NCBI GenBank assembly: GCA_001839685.1 | Contig: MLAK01000620.1 | Location: forward strand, 51,347-88,888 | DNA: 37,542 nucleotides | Source of the DNA: Tritrichomonas foetus | Taxonomy: Eukaryota; Parabasalia; Tritrichomonadida; Tritrichomonadidae | Direction of reading: 5' to 3' | Part shown: positions 1 to 9,900 of the stretch, in pieces | How positions within the stretch are numbered: position 1 is the stretch's first letter | Layout of the letters: each line of letters opens with the position of its first letter | Translations under genes and position numbers: made by a program | Notes under the pieces: model-generated | The model's input: only the letters and a program-made list of their open reading frames with translations | What the model was told of the DNA's origin: nothing | The model's database searches: none

Positions 1-621
1 ATCTCGTTCTAAAACAACTGTTGGTGTATTTTTGCCATTACATGATTTTTCATGAGCTTCTTTATCACGTTTAAATTGTGAACCTTTAAATATACAATGA
101 CTATCACATTTAGGGCAAATCCAATAACCTGTTAATTTTTCAACATCTTTTATTAATAGCATATGTGAAGAATCTTGATAATTTGGATTATCACAGATAA
201 CAGAATTATCTAAACATAATAAATTAATAACACATTTAGGATATTGAACTTTATAACTATCAGCTAATTCATAATCTAACTCATTACAACTAAAATTGAA
301 AACATAAATGTTTAAATTAATATTGAAAAATTGTGAAATCTTCTCGAACTCTTCAATAAAACCCTGATATGAATGAACAAATTGATTTATTGGGCTATTT
401 TGTGAATTGCGATTTTCCAATGAAATATTATAAAACTGAGCTAAAAGTTCCTTTGCTTTTGAAATAATCATTCTTTGATTCGGTGGCTTAAACATTGCTT
501 TCGCTAAACAGTACCAAACACAAAGATTATCTTGATTTTCAGGATGCCATATGTATTTATTCTTTAAAATTTCTGAATATTGCTTAACATTCAACACGTA
601 TTGAGAAGAATATTTTTCCAT
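1..621 (-). CDS. Maverick/Polinton-like protein-primed DNA polymerase B, N-terminal part (runs off window)
   Basis: The frame is open from an ATG at 619-621 to the window edge, 207 codons, so the C-terminal part lies outside. Visible features are a WHPENQDNLCVWYCLAKA segment (residues 25-41) and, near the edge, HMLLIKDVEKLTGYWICPKC (153-172) followed by H190 and C194, which together form a C2HC zinc-finger-like cluster (C169, C172, H190, C194). From family knowledge, this arrangement (an NxxCxWxxLA block, then a 'His...Leu-leu-Ile-lys...Leu...Cys-Pro-x-Cys' block) is typical of the region ahead of the exonuclease domain in type B polymerases of Maverick transposons, which are very abundant in trichomonads. 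The exonuclease and polymerase motifs would be outside the window, so function is inferred. It could instead be a truncated copy. Confidence 0.6.
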   Translation of the reverse strand, partial: MEKYSSQYVLNVKQYSEILKNKYIWHPENQDNLCVWYCLAKAMFKPPNQRMIISKAKELLAQFYNISLENRNSQNSPINQFVHSYQGFIEEFEKISQFFNINLNIYVFNFSCNELDYELADSYKVQYPKCVINLLCLDNSVICDNPNYQDSSHMLLIKDVEKLTGYWICPKCDSHCIFKGSQFKRDKEAHEKSCNGKNTPTVVLERD

Positions 622-910
622 GATTTATATAAAAATAAAAATTTAAATTACTGTTAGAATAAATGATTTAATGTGTTAGATGTTTTATTGTATGTAAATT
701 TTCTTAATTCCTGACATATTTTAAATTTATTTTTGTTCCTTCGATGATTCATTTTTAAGAATCAATGAAGCAAAAATGAATAAAATCAATGAAATCAAAA
801 ATTGTTCATTCATGATTTAAATTATAAGGAATTTTATAAATGAAGTTAAGGTGTTCAAATATGGGTCTGTTTTGAATAAAAATATGTGTTAGCAATTTTC
901 GACGTACATA
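622..910. other. Intergenic, AT-rich, no gene seen
   Basis: Both flanking genes read leftward. No terminal inverted repeat or target-site duplication of a Maverick could be recognised here, so the element boundary is not located. Confidence 0.5.
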
Positions 911-1723
911 CTATATATAGGAAAATTTCATGTGTTTGGTTTTAAGTGCAAAAAATAAACAAATTTGTATAATCATTGTTGATGAAAAACCACCTGTATA
1001 AACTTTATGACATTCAATTCCACTGAAAAATGATTTAACAAGCATTGAAAGTTCAAACAAATGAATATTTTGGAATTCACTGAACATTTTTTTAACTCGA
1101 TTCGCACTCAAAAGTCCACCAACAGAATTTTTTAAGATTTCATAATTAATTCCGGTTTCTTTATCTTTGCAAGCAATAAATGAAATTCTTTTCCGTAAAT
1201 TTAATTGAATATTTTCAAATTCTGGTCGATCCTCAATTATTTCATAAATTTCTTCAATGTTTTTGTTTTCATTGAATACAATCAAATCAACATCACTATC
1301 AACTGTAAACGTCCCAATAATAGAGGATCCCTGTGGAACACAAATTGAACCAGGAACCAGACTTTCGATAAGTCTAGTTATTTTATAAATTGACCAATAT
1401 CTTATTAAACATTCATTTTCATTTGGTTTTAAATTCGTTTCAAATATTTCATAAAGTTGTTTTTCGGTTTTTTCGAGAATTTGATCAGAAAAACAATCAA
1501 TTGAATCATTATATTCAGTAGATACTTTTTTAATCGTATTATCTACTTGATAAGGACCAAATTCATCATAGGAATCACAAAAATTTGGATAACGATTTAT
1601 GATTGTATTTGATCTCTGTTCAATTTCAGATTTGAAAAAATCAATACTTGGAAAATTGCATTTACACTGTTCTCTCTGATGCCCAAAAGAAAAACACAAT
1701 GAACAGAAGGATAGTTCTGTCAT
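911..1723 (-). CDS. Zinc-knuckle nucleotidyltransferase (TRF4/Cid1-like), short C-terminus
   Basis: This 270-residue protein probably transfers nucleotides to RNA 3' ends. Residues 7-20 form a perfect CX2CX4HX4C zinc knuckle (C7, C10, H15, C20). A Pol-beta-type nucleotidyltransferase core follows: GSS at 132-134 and the DxD pair D144/D146 in TVDSDVDLIVF. The segment around INYEIL (192-197) matches the strand that normally carries the third catalytic aspartate, but here the residue is Glu195. HLFELSMLVKSFF (221-233) and GGFSSTMIIQICLFF (244-258) match the start of the PAP-associated domain, which then stops abruptly at residue 270. Family members normally continue for dozens of residues, so the protein looks C-terminally truncated. 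An initiator-like motif lies 18 nt ahead of the ATG, supporting the start. Relatives include poly(A) and terminal uridylyl transferases; the nucleotide and substrate cannot be told. Confidence 0.75.
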   Translation of the reverse strand: MTELSFCSLCFSFGHQREQCKCNFPSIDFFKSEIEQRSNTIINRYPNFCDSYDEFGPYQVDNTIKKVSTEYNDSIDCFSDQILEKTEKQLYEIFETNLKPNENECLIRYWSIYKITRLIESLVPGSICVPQGSSIIGTFTVDSDVDLIVFNENKNIEEIYEIIEDRPEFENIQLNLRKRISFIACKDKETGINYEILKNSVGGLLSANRVKKMFSEFQNIHLFELSMLVKSFFSGIECHKVYTGGFSSTMIIQICLFFALKTKHMKFSYI

Positions 1724-1736
1724 GTGGTGAAGAAAA

Positions 1737-1743
1737 GAAATGA
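1737..1743 (-). promoter_or_regulatory. Initiator-like element (TCATTTC) of the nucleotidyltransferase gene
   Basis: TCATTTC on the minus strand fits the trichomonad Inr pattern TCA(C/T)(T/A)(T/A), with the A as predicted transcription start. This leaves an 18-nt leader before the ATG at 1723, the usual length in this group. Confidence 0.5.
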
Positions 1744-2575
1744 TCGACAGAATTCTTCAAGTTTTTGAGAAGGTAATTGAAAGAATTTGACATTCTATTT
1801 AACCTATATTCTACCGACTTTTTCGTGGCGGAATTATCATTCTGTTCATCCCAAAAGTATCACTTTTTCTTAATTTTTCAATAATTTAATCAAAAATAAA
1901 CTTTTTGTGAGTAATAATTCGAAGCTTATTTGGCCATTTGTAATTGATACTTTTTATTTACGAAATTAAACGACAACTCGATTTGATCAGATCTTATTCA
2001 CATATATTCGTGCTTCACCTCGAAAATCAACTGTATTTGACTGTCCAATATACTAGAATAATGCTTATTTCATTGGTTAATCTCTTTCAGTTTTCCAGCC
2101 AGGCAACGATAAGTTGGCATAATTATGACATTCAATTCCGTCTCTGTTATTTTCTCAAAAAATTCTGAAATGATTTTATATCTATTTTGGCAATATCTCG
2201 AAAAATAAATGATTTTTCCATATATAAATAAAAATAAATGTAAATTATAGATTGTTAGTTATAAAATATAAAAAAATTAATGTTATCTCTAGTAATAATT
2301 GAGAAATACCTCCAAAAAGCCAAATGCCTGAATATTTTTTTCAACTATTGAAAGTTTGAACCACATTCAAATTTTTATCAACATGATAGAAAATTCAAGA
2401 TATTTTTCCATGGCATCATCCGTCATTTCTATGATCAATTGAATTTTTGGGTAACATAGAAAATATGACCATAATTTCGCCTCTTCCTCGAGGGCATAAA
2501 TTTTCTAAACTTTTTGAGAACATGCTAAATTTCATATCATCTTTTTTCTAAATTTCCTTATCACAGCTGTCCCAA
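1744..2575. other. Intergenic region between divergent genes
   Basis: About 830 nt of AT-rich sequence without an ATG-initiated frame that looks coding. It must hold the kinase promoter; TCATATC at 2532-2538, about 40 nt ahead of the kinase ATG, is a weak initiator candidate. Nothing else was recognised. Confidence 0.45.
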
Positions 2576-3442
2576 ATGATTCAAAATCGATATTATGACA
2601 TTCGCGAGTACACATCAGATGACACTTCACATGACAATGCTGCGACGCTTTATCTCGCTTCTGAAAAGAATTCAAATATGAAAGTTCTGATGAAGCAGTT
2701 TGTTCTTGACGACGATGAATTGAATGAATTTGGAACTGAAGTTCAAGCATTAACATCCATTTCACATCCAAATATAATCCGCCCAATCGATGTTTTCGAA
2801 GATGTGATTTATGGAACAGTTGTTTTGCCTTTTGCCGAAGGAGGCGACCTTTTTGAAGCGTTGCTGAATGACAGCTGGCACATCAACGATAAAGACTTAA
2901 GAACATTTTCCTACCATTTATTATCGGCTGTATCAACATTGCACTTGAATGGAATCATTCATCGTGACCTGAAGCCAGAGAACATTGTTTTAACGGCAAA
3001 AACATTCGATCCACGCATGTTTTGCATCATTGATGCTGCCTCTTCATACATTGAAAACTTCACTGATAAAATGAACAATTCAAAATTCAGATGCTCTCGA
3101 ATATATGCACCACCTGAATATTGCCACAACAATGTTGTTACAGAAAAGTTTGACATTTGGTCAATTGGAATGATTCTTTATTTGATGGTTGCCAAATCTG
3201 TTCCATTTTATATCGATTTAATCACTCCGAGAACTCTCAAGCGTGTACTTGAAAACAGAAATCAATTATTTTCTGGAAACAGGTGGGATGAAATTTCTGA
3301 TGACATGAAAATACTCATTGGATCATTCCTATCGTTTGACCCAAACGATAGACCAACAGCAAGTGAAGCATTAAATAATTTCATTTTTTATAATTTCAGC
3401 CTCGAATGTGATGACCAACTGAAAATCGAGGGCTGTGATTAA
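2576..3442 (+). CDS. Divergent serine/threonine protein kinase (CAMK-like), DFG replaced by DAA
   Basis: The 288-residue protein is essentially a bare kinase domain that would phosphorylate Ser/Thr in cytosolic targets. Visible landmarks are VLMK with candidate ATP lysine K40, a candidate helix-C Glu55, SHPNIIRPIDVF (63-74), the catalytic loop HRDLKPEN (129-136), APPE (178-181), DIWSIG (193-198) and the DRPT arginine (R259). Two things are odd. The glycine-rich loop is not recognisable (residues 16-28 contain no GxGxxG), and the metal-binding DFG is D153-A154-A155. The catalytic Asp131, Lys133, Asn136 and Asp153 are all kept, so activity is plausible. No regulatory tail is present. The subfamily is uncertain; CAMK/SNF1-like is the nearest by eye. 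Confidence 0.85.
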   Translation: MIQNRYYDIREYTSDDTSHDNAATLYLASEKNSNMKVLMKQFVLDDDELNEFGTEVQALTSISHPNIIRPIDVFEDVIYGTVVLPFAEGGDLFEALLNDSWHINDKDLRTFSYHLLSAVSTLHLNGIIHRDLKPENIVLTAKTFDPRMFCIIDAASSYIENFTDKMNNSKFRCSRIYAPPEYCHNNVVTEKFDIWSIGMILYLMVAKSVPFYIDLITPRTLKRVLENRNQLFSGNRWDEISDDMKILIGSFLSFDPNDRPTASEALNNFIFYNFSLECDDQLKIEGCD

Positions 3443-3951
3443 TTTTTTCCTTAATATGTTTTTTTGTATTTGTCATTAAATATTATTTACATGATTTATA
3501 TATAATGTGATTTTTTTTTTTTTTTTTTTTTTTTGATGGAAAAAGTAATATTGAATCTTTATGATATATTTTGCAGAATTGTCTCAACGACATCTTTAAA
3601 TCTTTTCTAAATCATGGCTTTTAAGTACTAAATTTACTTAGAAAAAAAAATGTTGTAATTGGAAACATTTTCTATTGGCCATATGGAAGCAATGTGTCCA
3701 AACATGAAGTTTAAACTAATTTTAATCTTCATGTGTTTGGAAATGTTTTGATGGATGATTTATATATATTAGACACTAAATTTCATCAATCAGGAAAATG
3801 AATGTTATTTCAGGATTTTTGATTCATATATTTTCTGTGAAATCGTTAACAATTTCGCAGAATGATTAGACAACCATAGATTGGAGAAATTGAAAAACAA
3901 AAATGAAACATATAAAAAATAAATGAAAATTCTAATCATTGTATATTTATT
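3443..3951. other. Intergenic region between convergent genes, with poly-T and inverted repeat
   Basis: No gene is seen. The stretch holds an uninterrupted run of 24 T (3511-3534) and an imperfect inverted repeat (3698-3740). It should contain the 3' ends and polyadenylation sites of the kinase gene and the USP gene. Confidence 0.5.
3698..3740. repeat. Imperfect inverted repeat in convergent 3' region
   Basis: Arm CCAAACATGAAG (3698-3709) is complementary to CTTCATGTGTTTGG (3727-3740) except for a 2-nt insertion, with a 17-nt loop. It lies between two convergent genes and could form a hairpin in either 3' UTR. A role is not shown. Confidence 0.45.
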
Positions 3952-6900
3952 TTACAAAAACAAATAAATACAATCTTCAACCGAATCAGGCCAATTTTCA
4001 ATCACTGAGTTATCAAAGTGAGCCTTAGATAGCATTGCCTCTTTGCAGTCTGGCCTTTCTTCTATCAAAACAGCAGCAGATCGAATCCAAATTGAACAAA
4101 TTTCTTTCTTCAATTTTTTCATGCTAACATTGTAAAAATCATCAAAAAGATCTAAAAGACAATTTTCAGACAGTTTCTGTGCACAAAACCTCAGAAAGTC
4201 CAATCCATATTCAAAACTCTTTCGAGAGGCGAAAATCAAAATTGGTAAAAGATCAACTATTTCTTTTTCATGATTCAAGAAATTATTATCGATGGAAAGC
4301 CTCTTTTTCACATGTGAAAGTGCAGTATGGGACTGATTGAAATCACACTTTTCCAAAAATATCTTCAGGCGATACAAAAGCGTATGAATGTCGTTCGAAA
4401 GTTGGGCATGAATTGTCAATGTTTCCCATGCTGACGAACTTGAAATTTGCAATGATGAAATCGTATTTATTACATTATATAAAAGTTCTTTGTCATTTAA
4501 AGCGAAGCAAATAGTGACTATAAATTCTCTAAATGATTTCATACAGTCATGAATTAAAGTAAATCCTTGAGCTAGGTTCAATACAATCATCTTTAAAGTA
4601 TTAAAGATCTCAATTTGCTTTCCATTTGCTTCAATATTTATTGTTTCAATTTCATTGTGAGATTCATCATCTGGATTGGTATTATTATCTGATTCTTTAT
4701 TTGGGCTAATTTGATTTCTATTTTTAATATGATGATTGAAGTATTTCATGACTTGATTATTAAGTTGATGAATAATAAATCCAATTTGCTCATAGTTTTT
4801 AGTATATTGAATTCCAAGTGACAACTGATCATTGATAAATCTTAGTATTTTGAGAAATAGAGTTTCGTCAATTTCGTGAGAGAACAAAATAATGCACACT
4901 TGTTGCCATGTCATTCTTTGTTTTTTAGGTATATCTTCAGCAGAATGTTCTATATCGTCATCATTATTGAATTTTTCTTCTTCTTCTTCCTCTTCATCAT
5001 CATTGTCATCATTTGAAGCGATTTTCATTACATATCCAATTAAAAACTCAAAAAATTCGGAGCTATTTTTCATTCCATCTACTAATTTCATAATTATTTT
5101 ATTCATGATATTAGCTCGAATATTTGATGTAAAGAATCCCGTCAAAGTTTCCAGGAATTCATTGAATTGAATGAATTTTGTTAAATCTTTGTCAATTACT
5201 AAAAGAACATTTAAAAATAATTCTTCGTGGAGCTTTTTGTCGTATTGGAATGATATTGGGAAAATACAAATCACAAATTCGTCAAGTTTCTTTGCATCTA
5301 ATCTTTCAATTCGTAGTTGAGAATATCGAAATATTCTTATAAATTCATATAAGTTGCATCCACCCTGAAACTCGCTTCTTCCAATGGCTGTAAATAAAGT
5401 CCAAACAGCTTCAATCATTTTTGGATTCCTCGTTTGACTACGCAAATAAATCCATGAAATTACTCTCTCAAGTGATGTAAAGTATAGAAAATATTGATTT
5501 GAATGTTGAACATTCATAAAATAATCTTTAAATGACTTTGATAAATTGAGAGTAAATTCGGCAACCCTTTCAATAAAAATATTGAATAATGGCATTATTT
5601 CATCACTGACTAATTCCTGCTTCTCATATTCATCATAACCAACGGGTGAATCTATAATATAGTTGTTATCTGGATAATCTAAAAGATCTTCGGGTTTCAG
5701 GTAATTATCAAGGGGCAAAACTTCTGGAAACAGCAGATGTGCGCAGTTTTCACCATTTTCTCTTACTCGGCTTGATTTATCAACAAGTAATTTAAGAATT
5801 GTAATATCTGCATATTTAATACATTGTTCGCGTAATGTTTCATTGTAAACGAGAAATATCAGCAAAACTTTAGATAAAAATAAATAGAATTGTTCATTCT
5901 TCTGAAATGTTTCTAATCGTTTAACCAGATATTCTTTGTTTTTAGCCGAAGATATCAAATTAACTAAGACGCTTGCAGTAATATCATTATTTTTAGTCAC
6001 CATATCTGCAAAAGTTTCCCATATTATTAATCCTTTCCTAATTCCGCATTCAACAAACAACAAAAAGCTTAAACTATTATTATCATGACCAAAAACAGTA
6101 TCATTCGTATTGTATTCATCATTCAAATCATTTTCTAAACCTTTATTTTCATTTTCTAAATTTGTGTTTAAGGATTTTGTTGCATTTGCAGTATTTGGAT
6201 GATGCTTGGTGAGAATTTTACTGTAGTTGTTGTTGTTGTTGGATAAAATAATGAGTTCATATAGTGCCAAAACACTGTAGAAACATTTTTCATCAACAAA
6301 ATCATCAAACAAATAAATAAGAATTGAAAACAAGTATCCAACTTCTAGTTCTTTATGGAAATTACCTTTAATAGAATATAAATTAACCAAAAAATCAGTG
6401 ATTTGTTGAATTAAGCGAGTGTAATCCATTTTAGCAATTTTGACAAATTCAAAGATTAAACATGCCATACAAGGAATTTGTTTCCAAAATGGAATCATTT
6501 CATTCAAATGATCGCCCAAATATTCTATGAGAGGGAACGTTAAATCAATGCTATTTGCATTCATGAGTTTTACGAGTACACCTAAAAATGTTTTTAGAAT
6601 TTTTTCATTTGAGCAATTTAAGATAAAATCTTTGATATTTTCTTTCNGTTCAATAATTAATTTAAGTGAGTTTTCATAGTCTTCTTCTGATAAATTATGC
6701 CAAAATTTTTTACATAGTTTTTTAATGGAATCATTTTGTTTTGAATGAATGCCAACATTCAAGACATAGGAAAGAATTACATTCGGGTTCCGAATTTGTT
6801 TTAATATTAAAATTAAAACAGGTTTTCTAAAAACACATTGATTGTACAAGTATAAATTATTTTCTTTCAAAATTTCATGATAGTATCGTGAGCTTTGGAA

Positions 6901-9900
6901 GTTTTCCTCAGTATTTACGTAATTTACGCAATGTTTAGTTTTTTCATAAGTTTTTTGTGTTTCTATGCCTTTTTGTGACTGCCCTTCGATCTCTTTATGC
7001 ATTTTTGAAAAGAATAATATGTATGCAGATGGCCCATATTCAACTGAGTGATTATTTGTACCACTTGACAAGTTTTCAAGGTCTTCTATACTAATTTCTT
7101 CAATTAACGTGTCATTGAAATTGAACCATTTATCATCAATTTTGATTAATGAGTAATAATGTCCACCTTCTGCATGTCCATCATGTACAACAATACCAGT
7201 AAGCTCATAATCAAGCTCATTATTATTTTGTGAATTTGAATTTTCTTTTCGATAATTTTCAGACATATAAGGCCATAAATTGATATTATAAGGAACAGTA
7301 AATTTCGAATTAACTTTGTATTTTGTCCATGTTTCAATATCATATTCAAATCTCTTGAGTTGAATTACTAAAAATTCAGGAACTTCAGCGATTTTTGCAT
7401 AAGTTTTAGCTTCGACTTTTTGATTCAATTCTTCAGAAAAGTAAGAAATGTCAGACCCTTCCTGTGATTTTCCAAAACTTTCATCAAAATCATTCATGCC
7501 TTTTACATTTAAAGGGAGATAGAAAAATGATTCATAATTTTCGGTTTTAATGTTATTTTCAACTGATTCGATAATATTAACAATTTTTCCACAAAATAAT
7601 TTCGACAATTCTTTTGGAAGCTTATCCAAAAGTGATTGATAGAATTCACAACCATCTTGCTGATCATGTGTGTTAATTGGCTGATTATCAATGAATTTGT
7701 AATTATCACAGAATTCTTTCGTGGTAATAAATGGCATTTTTGAATATTGTAAATAAGCGAATATTTTTTGTAGAGAGATGATCCAATTTTCTTCTGATTT
7801 AATGTTTTTAAATTGGTCACGAAACACCGAATTTATAAACAATTGTTGAATTATTGAATTTAAATAACAAGTTGCTCCTAAGTTCTTTAATCCAGTATAT
7901 TTAGATGTTTTATCATACCTTCTTGGATCAAAATTCCATTGTTTTGTATCAATTGAAAACGAAGGCAATAATAAATTCGACACTTTCTCTTCCATTTCTG
8001 GAATTTCAACTAAAATTGAATTCAAAATCCCTAAAATTGTTTCTTGCGTTTTCTCATCAGAATCATTCACAAAATGATCCACTAACACTTCAATAATATC
8101 TTTATTGTCAAAAATATCTTCGGTCTTAGCAATAAATATCTCGTTTAAGACCATACAATAACCATATAGAAAAGGGTAACTGGCAGTTTTAATTTTGTCA
8201 CATATCTTTGTTGTTAATGACTTAGTGTCACAATCAGAAGTAATTGTATTACATAAAACATTACAATAAGTGGCGAAAAATAGTTCATTTGTTTTATCGG
8301 CTTCAAATAAAAATGAAGAAAAGAAAGAAAAGATTTTTGGTTTATCACTTAAAACTTGAAATACGCGTGTTAGCATGAATAATGTATCGGAATCAAGTGA
8401 TAAAAGATATTTGGATAACCGGGAATTTTCCGAGAAGAGTTGATTGCAAGTTTCTTCTGAATTTAAATTAGCTAATTTTTGAAGCATTTTAATGGCACAT
8501 ATGATAAAACTTTGAGATTTTATTGTTTCCAATTTGCTAATTACATGATCAACCAAAAATGCAGTTTTTGGAAAAATTTTTTGATCCTGGTTAGCATTAA
8601 TTAAAATTGTATATGCTTCTTTAAGTCCTTTATTACAAACTTTATCATTTAGAAGAAGACTAATTATTTCGTCTGTAATAAATGCAGTATCTTCAATAAC
8701 ACCATCATCTAAAGATAATTTGACACACTGAAGATTATAAACAAGTTCATAAGGAGTTCGAGAATCACTAAGTAAAATTGGTGAATAATTAGGATCAGCC
8801 GAAGCAGCAAGAGTTTCTTCATCTGTTTCTAAAATGCATAAAAGTTTCCAAACACTTTTTACTAATTCTGTTGGTTCTTCAAATTCTCTTAAAATATCTA
8901 ACAATAATTTTGTCAAACCTTTTTTATATAATAAATGAGATGCCAGAATATCAGGGGAATCAGGCAATTTAGAAATAAATTGTCGATGTTGAATATTATA
9001 TAAAGTCAATGCACAGTTATGTGTAATATCATAATCTTTCAATGTCCAATCTCGATCAAGCATTTTTCCTTGATATAATAAAGAAACTTCATCTTTCGTG
9101 TAATTCAACTTGATTCCTGCTTTCATGCATAATTTATTAATACTTATTGAAGGTGATACATACAAAACAATGTTTTGACCTTGGTTTTGATTAAAATGCA
9201 TATATGGTTGATTAAAATTTTGATTATAATTTTGGCTATAATATTGGTTGTTGTTATAATTCGGGTTATATTGAAAGTTGGAATTGTTGAATTGCGGATT
9301 GTATTGAGGATATTGAGGATTTAAATTTTGGAAAATATTAATTCGAATTTTTTTGTCCAATTTTGGCTTTTTATGGCATTTCAAGCCGAAATCATCAAGT
9401 GAAAGTGAAGAATTTTCTTCGTAATTAATAAATTCATAAAGTAAATTGCATACTCGGTGTTTTGGTAATTCTAAATGTTCATCAGTTAAAATTGGAAGAA
9501 ATCTTTTCATTAAATAATCAGCAATATATGATTGATGCTGCATTTTTGACGCAAAAATAATAATTAATGTTGAAGCTTCTTTTGCTGCTGTATCGTCAAT
9601 TGCATCTGTAACAATTTGAACTAAATATTGAAAACCATCAATATTATCACCATCAATTGTGAAATTTGTTGGAAATTTGTTCGATCGAATATGATATGAT
9701 TCTATAATCACATTTTCATTTTTACCTAAATAATAAATAAATAAAGAGACAAAATTAACAAAAACTAAATCGCTTTTTGAAAAATCATATTCATCTAAAT
9801 ATTCAAACAGTGAAATATCAGAATCAAGAAAAGAAAATCCACATTTTCTCATAATGTCACAAAAACATGAAAATGCATGCGAATCAATATGTGACCAAAT

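Noticed and set aside
1944..2168. 74-codon plus-strand frame
   Set aside because: It begins with TTG, not ATG, and has no motif, initiator or recognisable composition.
3511..3534. Run of 24 T as a Pol III terminator or retroposon tail
   Set aside because: No A/B-box gene precedes it and no retroposon or target duplication is visible; such runs are common in AT-rich spacers.
4892..5170. Ser-rich plus-strand frame opposite the USP gene
   Set aside because: It is the complement of the USP poly-Glu tract and adjacent codons.
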